The notes beneath the pieces are model-generated. The model had not been told where the DNA came from, ran no database searches, and saw nothing but the letters and a program-made list of their open reading frames with translations. Positions 1 to 5,505 of a stretch of 22,726 bases of DNA are shown here, in pieces. Numbering within the stretch: position 1 is the first letter of the stretch; each line of letters begins with the position of its first letter. Position numbers and translations under genes: made by a program. Where the stretch lies: the NCBI GenBank assembly GCA_965369945.1, contig CBDUST010000040.1, forward strand, positions 1-22,726, in the 5' to 3' direction. Source of the stretch: JADFNO01 sp965369945. Its GTDB lineage: Bacteria; Planctomycetota; Phycisphaerae; Phycisphaerales; SM1A02.

Positions 1-345
1 ACAGCAGAGCATCAGGTCTGCTTCCGTCGCGTACGCACGGAAGTGCGAGCAATTCATTACATCCTCGGCATGGATTTCCACCTCGGCGCTCGGGTTACGA
101 TCTAGTATCCAATCCCTTTGCGTCTGAACCTTCAGTTGACCGATTGCACTGCGTCGGTGCGGATGTTTCACGAGGTTGATTTCGTCGTACACGTCCGGAT
201 CAAATAGCACCCAACGCCGAACCCCATTCATCGTCAGATGCTCGTTTACCGGTGCGCCTCCGCTGCCTACACCCACTTGAAGAACGAGCTTGTCGTGAAG
301 CTCCTCTGGCGAGAACAAGTGCTGGATTCGATCGAATTGCATCAT
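1..345 (-). CDS. ThiF/E1-like adenylating enzyme, N-terminal part (truncated by window edge)
   Basis: The reading frame opens at ATG 345 (a second ATG follows at once), 4 nt after the stop of the E2-like gene, and runs off the left edge after 115 residues. Residues 25-30 read GVGSGG, the nucleotide-binding glycine loop of the ThiF/MoeB/E1 superfamily. It is followed by an acidic strand end (FDPD, residues 48-51), an Asn-Leu at 57-58 where E1 enzymes have N-L-x-R-Q, and a G-Q-L-K at 69-72 that fits the conserved lysine of the family. Known members adenylate the C-terminus of a ubiquitin-like protein or sulfur carrier and pass it on as a thioester. Being directly behind an E2-like gene argues for a conjugation system rather than thiamin or molybdopterin synthesis. 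The catalytic cysteine region and any fused domain lie outside the window. No clear Shine-Dalgarno is seen, so translation may be coupled to the E2 gene. Confidence 0.82.
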   Translation of the reverse strand, partial: MMQFDRIQHLFSPEELHDKLVLQVGVGSGGAPVNEHLTMNGVRRWVLFDPDVYDEINLVKHPHRRSAIGQLKVQTQRDWILDRNPSAEVEIHAEDVMNCSHFRAYATEADLMLCC

Positions 346-349
346 GTGC

Positions 350-772
350 CTAGTGCGGTTGTTCGAGGCCGGGCCACCGATGGCCGTTCCGTTTCCAAAT
401 CTCGTACTTGCCGAGCCAGATCGCTGCCTTTGCAACCACGAGCGCAACAGTGAAATGCTGCCGCCATTGCATGCTCTTCATGATGCAGATTGAGCCATCC
501 GGAAACTTGTGAGGAGCGAGGGGATGGGGCGTCCACCCCTTTGGGAAGACCTTCGGAAGAGAGTACGGGTATCCGTCAAGGACGATCCGAATTCCGTAAG
601 TATTGTTCTTCTGGGTGTCGAGCGCACCCTCGGCAGCCGTTATCTGACCATTTGCACGGAGTAGGGCGAAGGCGGGGAACAACTTAAGCTTCTGCTGCTC
701 ATGGTACCAGCGGTTCGACTGCATCTCTGACGACGTGAGGGTCAGGTCCGCGGCCGCCGTGATCTCAGACAT
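350..772 (-). CDS. E2-like (UBC-fold) ubiquitin-conjugating-type protein
   Basis: 140 residues from ATG 772; a TTG sits one codon upstream, but the ATG overlaps the stop of the preceding small ORF as TGATG and is the better start. The centre carries the UBC-fold pattern Y-P..LP-x-V, then H-P..., then residues 88-98 HKFPDGSICIM with Cys96 as the expected thioester cysteine, a tryptophan at 103, and a C-terminal helix ending in RWPG. This matches bacterial E2-like families rather than eukaryotic E2s, which are longer. Expected role: accept a modifier from the E1-like protein encoded next and pass it to a target. Neighbours on the same strand are a metallo-beta-lactamase, a 48-residue ORF and the E1-like gene, so one transcript is likely. 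No ubiquitin-like gene with a Gly-Gly end is visible; it may lie past the left edge. Confidence 0.8.
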   Translation of the reverse strand: MSEITAAADLTLTSSEMQSNRWYHEQQKLKLFPAFALLRANGQITAAEGALDTQKNNTYGIRIVLDGYPYSLPKVFPKGWTPHPLAPHKFPDGSICIMKSMQWRQHFTVALVVAKAAIWLGKYEIWKRNGHRWPGLEQPH

Positions 773-918
773 CAATACTCTCCTTCTGGATCACGAAGCA
801 CCGTGGACTTCGATCCTTCTGGAGTCCTACCGACCGCGTGGACGACGCCATCTTCGTCAATCTCGATGATCTCCTCAGGTGTCTGCTCAACCAGAACTTC
901 TTCTGAGCTGTGTGTCAT
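772..918 (-). CDS. Small acidic protein between the metallo-beta-lactamase and E2-like genes (48 aa, unknown)
   Basis: A 48-codon ORF starting at ATG 918, 18 nt after the stop of the metallo-beta-lactamase gene and sharing one base (TGATG) with the E2-like start, so it fits the operon exactly. The protein is strongly acidic in its first half (many Glu and Asp, including EEIIEIDEDG) and ends in DPEGEY. It has no Cys, no transmembrane segment and no terminal Gly-Gly. I do not recognise a family. It is short for a beta-grasp ubiquitin-like fold. It could be the substrate, a cofactor of the E2, or a short modifier of a new kind. The tight packing on both sides is the main evidence that it is translated. 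Confidence 0.5.
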   Translation of the reverse strand: MTHSSEEVLVEQTPEEIIEIDEDGVVHAVGRTPEGSKSTVLRDPEGEY

Positions 919-936
919 TTCAACCTCGGGCTTTCG

Positions 937-1686
937 TTACACGCGTAAAACGCTTTGACTTGGTCGAACAACAACAGAGCTATCCCGTGTGGTCGCGACG
1001 GGAGCCCAGCGTTCGTACTTGGCTGTCGCATCGGTCTCGCCGGGTTTGCCATCCGAGATGATGATTTGTTGTGGCTCTAAGACGCCGAGCGCGCGGTCGG
1101 AATATCCGTCCTCGCGGCCGTGATGGCTGGCCAGGAATACCGATGCCCGACCGAGCGGCGTCAGATTAACCGCGTCCCACTGTTCCTTTTCAGTATCGCC
1201 AGTGAGCACCACCTTCGAGTTGCCGGTAGTGATCGCCAGAATAATCCCATTGTTGTTCTCGTCATCTTCCGTACCACTCAGGTTCGGAGTGGTGGGACCG
1301 CCGATGTAGATCCCTGAGTCGCCGATCGTGGTCGTCTGACCTTCCTGAACCCGAACCGGTGTACAAAACGATACCTTCCCGTTGCGTAGACGCTCGTAGT
1401 AGACCCAGTCGTCGTATACCGGATCGGGCCTGAAATAGCGTCCATTGTGCCAGAAATTGCGCGGTCGGTACCACTCGCACACCTCCTGGAGACCCGTGAG
1501 ATGATCCTGGTGCGGATGCGTGATGACCACAATGTCAAGCGCTTGGATCTTCGATTTCAAGTGTTCGAGAGGAGAGGGCCAATCCGCAGAGCGCCTGCAA
1601 TCCACGAGCATGTTGATCCCGGTCTGGAACTCGACCAAGATCATGTGGCCCTTGCCGACTGCGAAGAACGTGTAGGTTGGGGTCAT
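937..1686 (-). CDS. ComEC/Rec2-type metallo-beta-lactamase-fold hydrolase
   Basis: 249 residues from ATG 1686, preceded by a weak GAGG-like ribosome site. Metal-binding residues are clear: H57-x-H59-x-D61-H62 in THPHQDHLTG, Asp164 in LTGDTEKEQW, and the SHHGRED motif at 187-193 typical of the C-terminal soluble domain of ComEC and related stand-alone hydrolases. There is no signal peptide or membrane segment, so it is probably cytoplasmic. It is the first gene of the E2/E1-like operon. My recollection is that surveys of bacterial E1/E2 operons note metallo-beta-lactamase partners in some families, where a hydrolase could act as a deconjugating or nuclease component. That role is inference; the fold assignment is solid. 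Confidence 0.85.
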   Translation of the reverse strand: MTPTYTFFAVGKGHMILVEFQTGINMLVDCRRSADWPSPLEHLKSKIQALDIVVITHPHQDHLTGLQEVCEWYRPRNFWHNGRYFRPDPVYDDWVYYERLRNGKVSFCTPVRVQEGQTTTIGDSGIYIGGPTTPNLSGTEDDENNNGIILAITTGNSKVVLTGDTEKEQWDAVNLTPLGRASVFLASHHGREDGYSDRALGVLEPQQIIISDGKPGETDATAKYERWAPVATTRDSSVVVRPSQSVLRV

Positions 1687-2101
1687 TCTCTGACACCTCA
1701 GCTTCAGTACTGTGTCGCGACGTCTACGACTGTTCGCTCGATAGTGGATGCGGCAACAATTGCCAGGCCAATGCTCTTCGCGCCAGAGCGTTCGAGAACG
1801 CGGCTACACTACCCGAACGCCTGCCAAACCGCGTGGGTGCGACGCCAAGCCCCGCCAATGTGGCGGGCAGCGAATCGCAACCCTCTATTGTACCTGAGAC
1901 CGAAGACAACTCAAGGTATTGTGGATAACGTGTCGCGCTAAGGGCCGCTACCTCACCTCATTCTCTAGCCGCACAACCCTGGATTCGGACGCGGCTGATC
2001 TTCATGGTGGGGGAGCGTAGTCTGCCCGCACGACTACGACAAACGCAAGAAGAACCAAGCCACGCAGCGGATTCGGGTCAGGCCGTGAATTATGAATTAG
2101 C
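1687..2101. other. Leader and intergenic stretch upstream of the MBL-E2-E1 operon
   Basis: No convincing gene is seen; ORFs here have unnatural composition and no ribosome sites. The stretch holds a sigma70-like promoter on the minus strand at 1887-1914 and a perfect 7-bp hairpin with a 3-nt loop at 1851-1867 (CCCGCCA/TGGCGGG) inside the predicted leader RNA. No T-run follows the hairpin, so it is not a standard terminator. 1940-2100 shows nothing I can name. Confidence 0.4.
1887..1914 (-). promoter_or_regulatory. Predicted sigma70-like promoter of the MBL-E2-E1 operon
   Basis: Read on the minus strand, TTGAGT (1914-1909) and TACAAT (1892-1887) are separated by 16 nt, five of six matches to the -10 consensus and four of six to the -35. 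It lies about 200 nt upstream of the metallo-beta-lactamase ATG, which implies a leader of roughly 190 nt. Motif-only evidence. Confidence 0.4.
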
Positions 2102-2299
2102 TTATCCTTCGCACCGCCTCACCAGCCGCTTCGCGTCACGCAACCGGCGGCGGTCCGATTCCACCGTCCGTACCGCGTGGGCGACGCTGCTCGAGACGCC
2201 GTAGCCCAGCGACGCGGCGATGGAGCGGGCCCGGTAGCCGAACCCGCGGCGGGCGATGTACGCGGCCAGAGATCCGCGCCCTGGTGCTTCGACCGGCGC
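2102..2299 (-). pseudogene. C-terminal remnant of REP-associated transposase / DnaA_C-type helix-turn-helix protein
   Basis: The minus-strand frame ending at TAA 2104-2102 encodes a coherent DNA-binding helix-turn-helix tail: LAAYIARRGFGY, then SIAASLGYG..SSVAHAV, then TVE and a basic end. It resembles the C-terminal domain of DnaA and the tail of REP-associated tyrosine transposases (Ala-Tyr-x-Ala-Arg ... Ile-x-x-x-Leu-Gly ... Ser-Ser-Val-x-His-Ala). There is no ATG or GTG start: reading upstream, the frame enters a tRNA remnant at 2306. It is therefore a broken 3' end and not an intact gene. GC content is clearly higher here than in the modules to the right, which suits resident chromosomal DNA beside an integration junction. 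Confidence 0.5.
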
Positions 2300-2305
2300 G
2301 GAAAA

Positions 2306-2350
2306 GCGGGTGACGGGACTCGAACCCGCGACATTCGGCTTGGGAAGCTG
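2306..2350 (-). pseudogene. 3' half of a tRNA-Gly(CCC) gene, probable attachment-site scar
   Basis: On the minus strand this reads from the anticodon loop (TTCCCAA, anticodon CCC) through the 3' anticodon stem, a 5-nt variable loop, a full T-arm (GCGGG-TTCGAGT-CCCGT) and the 3' acceptor strand CACCCGC ending at 2306; CCA is not encoded. The matching 5' acceptor strand GCGGGTG and the D-arm are absent upstream, so this is only the 3' half. The 5' anticodon stem pairs imperfectly (one A.C mismatch), as expected if unrelated DNA joined at the anticodon loop. Such displaced 3' halves are left when a tyrosine recombinase integrates into a tRNA gene. By that reading the chromosome lies to the left and inserted DNA to the right. 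Confidence 0.75.
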
Positions 2351-2797
2351 ATCGCTGTGGCGCTGGAAGGCGACCTTCATATGCTCAGCCCGGAGGTCGA
2401 CCCGATTTGGCAGCATGTCAGTTAGCACCCTGGCCGTAGGCATAAGAGGCGTCTCTCACGCGATCTCGGCAGTAGTCAACCGTCTTGAGCCTGTGGCCTC
2501 GGTTGCGGAAGCGATTCCTGCGGGTGTGTGCTTGCGGCTTACCTAGCTTTGATTAGTTTGTTCGTGTCGGGCTGGTGTATTTGCAAGTCCCATAATCGGG
2601 ATTAGGTTGAACTTCAGAAAGGGAACGTGTGATTGAGGATTGCCTGATGGAAGACCGCAGATCCGCCAACCGGTGCTGACCAGTCAACTAACAACGCGAT
2701 TCTGCATGGGTTTGCGTTGGGCTAAGTATTGAAACCATACAGGCGCAACTTTCTTAAACCTATTGCTCTAGAATATCCTAAGGAGGATAACTCAACC
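2351..2797. other. Intergenic region upstream of the DUF1653-cyclase operon
   Basis: About 450 nt with no supportable gene. It presumably carries the promoter for the DUF1653 gene: TTGAAA (2729-2734) with TCTTAA (2752-2757) at 17 nt is a weak candidate. A short dyad TAATC-GG-GATTA sits near 2595. If the tRNA scar at 2306-2350 is an attachment site, this is the left end of the inserted element. Confidence 0.3.
2774..2789 (+). promoter_or_regulatory. Strong Shine-Dalgarno enclosed in a perfect inverted repeat
   Basis: TATCCT (2774-2779), a 4-nt loop AAGG, and AGGATA (2784-2789) form a perfect 6-bp hairpin. The ribosome-binding sequence AAGGAGG (2780-2786) lies in the loop and 3' arm. It fixes the start of the DUF1653 gene at ATG 2798 and could limit its translation when folded. 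The repeat is visible; the regulatory role is inferred. Confidence 0.5.
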
Positions 2798-3031
2798 ATG
2801 CTGAAACCTGGCCGCTATCGTCACTACAAGAACAAGGACTACGAGGTCATCGGATGCGCAACGCATACGGAGACGGGCGAGAAGCTTGTTGTTTACCGCG
2901 CGCTCTATGGAGATGAGCAGCTCTGGGTTCGCCCCAAAGAGATGTTTACGGGTAGCGTCGAGATCAACGGTCATCGCCTACCTCGTTTCCGATACATTGG
3001 GTCTGACATTGCAGGAACGTCGAAGACATGA
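2798..3031 (+). CDS. DUF1653 family protein
   Basis: 77 residues. ATG 2798 is chosen because it lies 11 nt after a consensus AAGGAGG; an upstream in-frame ATG would add a tail with no ribosome site. The protein matches the DUF1653 pattern: KPGRYRHYKNKDYEVIG, VVYRALYG, LWVRPKEMF and PRFRYIG, close to the usual 65-80 residue length. DUF1653 is a small SH3-like domain of unknown function, usually found alone. Here its stop overlaps the start of the cyclase gene as ATGA, so the two are almost certainly co-translated. Whether it binds the cyclase, the cyclic nucleotide, or something else cannot be told from sequence. Confidence 0.85.
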   Translation: MLKPGRYRHYKNKDYEVIGCATHTETGEKLVVYRALYGDEQLWVRPKEMFTGSVEINGHRLPRFRYIGSDIAGTSKT

Positions 3032-4197
3032 AACCGCTACTCCTTTCATTTCTCTCGGATCTGCCCGGGCAGATTAAGGAGGCTATCGACTGCCTGCAAC
3101 CAGAGACACTTACTGAGGCGATCGCCTTCTTCGACCTCTGTGGATCGACGCCTTTGAAGCTGCAGAAAGGCCATGATAGGGGACTGACAGCTGCGCTCCG
3201 ATTCTGCTGTGCTGCGGAAGAGATTACTATGATCTGTGATGGAGTCGTCGTAAAGCAACTTGGCGATGGGATTCTGGCACGCTTTGCGGATCCGATTGAT
3301 GCTTGTAGAGCCGCAGTGAATCTCAAGCTGCTCTGCCGAGATCTTGGGCTACTAGGTAGCTTCGGCATGACGATTGGTCGAATCACAAGATACGTTAGAT
3401 CCAATGGAAGCGAGGACATTTATGGAGCTGCGGTTGATCGTTGCGCTCGCATACAGAGCGTTGCCTTCCCTGGACAGATAGTAATAGATGATGCCCTTCA
3501 CGAGATTCTCCGCAGCTATCTATCTGATTACGCGGACCTCGTGGTGAGCGCTCTGTTCACAATGCAGGCGAAAGGTACAGGTGCACTGCATCTCTGCGAG
3601 ATCTCGACGCATGACCTCGGTCTGATAGGGAAAATAGGCTCGCATTTCCACATTCACACCGCCGGTCGTCTCGCGATCGAAGAGAAGGTTCAGTTCATGT
3701 GTCAAGCGGACTCAGAGATCATCGAGATCGGTACTGGCCTGACATCGTTTGCCAAGTACTTCACTGGCCAAAAGCCGAAAGAGTTCAAGGACCATATCAG
3801 GAAATTGCTGTCGCGAGGAGTCTCTGTTAAGTGTTTTGCGGTCGACCCTGAGCATGGACCCGCTATAGCTAGCGTTGCGGGTGCTAAGGAATACCTTGGC
3901 GATTCGATGCGGGCGAAAGAGCTAATCATTGAGGAAAGGAAGACCTTTCTCGCGCAGGGGTTGCCGGCAGAACTTGAGTATTACTGTTACCGTACCGCAC
4001 CAGTTTTTCATTGTCTCTGCATCGACGGAACAGATGCTTTGAATGCTCGTATGCTTTTCTCACCATATCTACCCGGCTTGTCGCGCGCGGAATGTCCTGT
4101 TCTTCAGGTATCACGAATTGCCATGCCGGAGCTCTTCGAAAAATACTGGTCAGCGGTCGAAGTCGTACAACGGCAAAGCGTTGAAGTTTTCGACTGA
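3028..4197 (+). CDS. Class III nucleotide cyclase with fused C-terminal sensor-like domain
   Basis: 389 residues, starting at ATG 3028 in a 4-nt ATGA overlap with the DUF1653 stop. Residues 33-185 form a class III cyclase domain. The two metal-binding aspartates are D36 (FFDLCGST) and D80 (KQLGDGILARF), followed by YGAAVDRCARIQ (132-143) and PGQIVID. At the usual VN-x-x-x-R site the asparagine is Asp137, while Arg141 is kept. Residues about 205-385 form a second domain (IIEIGTGL, LLSRGVSVKCFAVDP, then LFSPYLPG) that recalls the phospholipase-D-like DUF5919-type region attached to some regulators; that match is from memory. No membrane segment is seen. A stand-alone cyclase in an accessory region recalls Pycsar cyclases, but no TM or TIR effector with a cyclic-nucleotide-binding domain follows. 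The product nucleotide is unknown. Confidence 0.8.
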   Translation: MKPLLLSFLSDLPGQIKEAIDCLQPETLTEAIAFFDLCGSTPLKLQKGHDRGLTAALRFCCAAEEITMICDGVVVKQLGDGILARFADPIDACRAAVNLKLLCRDLGLLGSFGMTIGRITRYVRSNGSEDIYGAAVDRCARIQSVAFPGQIVIDDALHEILRSYLSDYADLVVSALFTMQAKGTGALHLCEISTHDLGLIGKIGSHFHIHTAGRLAIEEKVQFMCQADSEIIEIGTGLTSFAKYFTGQKPKEFKDHIRKLLSRGVSVKCFAVDPEHGPAIASVAGAKEYLGDSMRAKELIIEERKTFLAQGLPAELEYYCYRTAPVFHCLCIDGTDALNARMLFSPYLPGLSRAECPVLQVSRIAMPELFEKYWSAVEVVQRQSVEVFD

Positions 4198-4381
4198 GAC
4201 CTCCGTGGAACGTTGGGGAAGCCTCTCCGAAGCAAGAGTGACGCGGAACACATCGGTTTGAAGCTTTTTGTTTGCGCTCGATCCGAACACGGCATGGATG
4301 AGGTATCGAGGATCGCCCAGGAGAAACGATCGGCTGCCGGCCACCACAGGTGCATCGTATCATTGGAGATCTGTGCGATCA

Positions 4382-4718
4382 CTATCCATCCTCTCGCCAG
4401 GCGAGGCGATGGGTGACCTGGCCGTCGGCAAGTTCGGTCGCATTGGGTGTGGTCGTGACCGTAGGCGTTTTGACGTAAATATCAGTCTCGACAACAAGAA
4501 GACGATCCGAGTCGGGGTCGTAGAGCGCGGTTCGCTATCATTTCTTGGACGACTGGATAAGCCTCGGAAGCGTTGCTTGGCAGCTTGTCAGAGGGTCCGG
4601 CGAGTCTTGCAGCACCCAAGTAGTCGGGTTGATTCGAGAACACACACGAATTTGGCAACGAGAGCGCCGCAGCGGGGCCGCGTTGCCTCGTCGCCACAGG
4701 CATTGGCCGCAGAGGCAA
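4382..4718 (-). pseudogene. Possible frameshifted gene fragment, unknown
   Basis: One minus-strand frame (4718 to about 4530) contains DKLPSNASEAYPVVQEMIA. A second frame, from about 4534 to TAG 4382, contains YDPDSDRLLVVETDIY and THRLAWREDG, a natural-looking C-terminus with no start codon and immediate upstream stops. Joining them needs a single frameshift near 4530. I do not recognise a family. This could equally be chance; codon-level conservation would decide. Confidence 0.22.
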
Positions 4719-4728
4719 TATAGGCGAG

Positions 4729-4734
4729 TATAAT
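4729..4734 (+). promoter_or_regulatory. Consensus -10 element of the base-modification operon
   Basis: A perfect TATAAT ends 24 nt before the GP88-like ATG. The best -35, TTGGCC at 4703-4708, is 20 nt away, so the pair is imperfect and may need an activator or use the -10 mainly. Motif-only evidence. Confidence 0.4.
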
Positions 4735-4758
4735 GCGGCACCTACTTAGGTTGGAAAT

Positions 4759-5502
4759 ATGCTAAAATCCAAACGAAATTCCCCCGGAACAGAGCTCCTG
4801 CAAATGAGAACCAGAGAGTTAGTTCGCCTGCGCACTCTTCGGCCGACGGATTTGCCGCCGGTCCGAATGCCGGACGGGCTGGAGCCAGGGAATTCAAAGA
4901 CGGGAACAAGTGGTTTGTATTATCGCACCGTGTTCGTATGGAATCTGCCCGCAGCAGCTACCTGCCCTGGCGCGTCAGAGTGGTGCCTCCAACACTGCTA
5001 TAACGGGGATGTTCGTCCAGATGTGCTGCCAGTTGACCGGTGGCTGCTCAATTGGACGTGGTATGTGCATGCGCCGGAGGAGCTGCTTCGGCGAATCGTC
5101 GATCAGATTCAGACGGCGGAACCGCCAGTTGCTGTTCGTATTCATTCTTCAGGTGACTTCTACAGCGATGCGTACATTAGGTTTTGGCTGAGAATTGCGA
5201 GAAGTGCTCTCGATGCGACGTTCTGGGGATACACGCGGTCGTGGGTAGTCAAGACCCTTCTCGATCCCTTGGAGAACTTGCGCAAGCAATCAAACGTTGA
5301 GTTGTTTGCGAGTTGGGATGACACCATGCCATCGCCACCGGCAGGCTGGCGCCTAAGTGTAGTTTGCAATACCCGTGAGGATTATGAATATGCGGCGAGC
5401 GATCTGTTCTGTCCGGAGCAGATCAGAGCAGTGAAGAATTGTGCGTCGTGCGGATTCTGCATGAAGCCTTCAACGGGCAGCGTAGTTTTTTTACCACATT
5501 AA
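4759..5502 (+). CDS. GP88-like Cys-rich protein (phage gene-product-88 family)
   Basis: 247 residues from ATG 4759; no strong ribosome site. Two cysteine groups stand out: C69, C76 and C80 (CPGASEWCLQHCY) and C218, C228, C231 and C234 (CASCGFC), consistent with an Fe-S or zinc centre. Between them lie RIHSSGDFYSDAYIRFW (127-143) and FWGYTRSW (155-162), the hallmark blocks of the GP88 family first named in mycobacteriophages. The family has no settled biochemical role that I know of; the cysteine pattern is not the CX3CX2C of classical radical-SAM enzymes. It opens a four-gene block with a kinase/methyltransferase, a thymidylate synthase homologue and a glycosylase-fold protein (gap to the next gene 3 nt). 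A part in nucleotide or DNA base modification is therefore likely but inferred. Confidence 0.75.
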   Translation: MLKSKRNSPGTELLQMRTRELVRLRTLRPTDLPPVRMPDGLEPGNSKTGTSGLYYRTVFVWNLPAAATCPGASEWCLQHCYNGDVRPDVLPVDRWLLNWTWYVHAPEELLRRIVDQIQTAEPPVAVRIHSSGDFYSDAYIRFWLRIARSALDATFWGYTRSWVVKTLLDPLENLRKQSNVELFASWDDTMPSPPAGWRLSVVCNTREDYEYAASDLFCPEQIRAVKNCASCGFCMKPSTGSVVFLPH

Positions 5503-5505
5503 TCT

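Larger units (their letters stand above)
4198..4758. other. Long intergenic stretch with a possible decayed minus-strand gene
   Basis: 561 nt with no intact gene. Forward ORFs here are rich in Arg and Ser and lack ribosome sites. On the minus strand two adjacent frames read as plausible protein that would join with one frameshift (see 4382-4718). A strong -10 element for the next operon is at 4729-4734. Confidence 0.4.

Noticed and set aside
1851..1867. Perfect 7-bp hairpin as a terminator.
   Set aside because: No T-run on either side and it lies inside the predicted leader; noted only as a structure.
1447..1941. 164-residue plus-strand ORF.
   Set aside because: Overlaps the metallo-beta-lactamase on the other strand and runs into its promoter; no domain or ribosome site.
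2177..2425. Plus-strand ORF of 82 residues over the tRNA scar.
   Set aside because: Antisense to the tRNA remnant and the HTH tail, with the classic KAGDGTRTRDIRLGK shadow peptide of tRNA 3' ends.
2102..2443. A 113-residue minus-strand ORF containing VAGSSPVTRF.
   Set aside because: That peptide is the translation of a tRNA 3' half. The upper part of the ORF is RNA-gene sequence, so only the lower part (2102-2299) is kept, as a remnant.
3028..4197. Calling the cyclase a Pycsar system outright.
   Set aside because: No PycTM or PycTIR effector or cyclic-nucleotide-binding domain is encoded next to it, and the fused C-terminal domain is atypical.
4268..4723. 151-residue plus-strand ORF in the long gap.
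   Set aside because: Composition is Arg/Ser-rich and low in structure, with no ribosome site; the opposite strand looks more protein-like.
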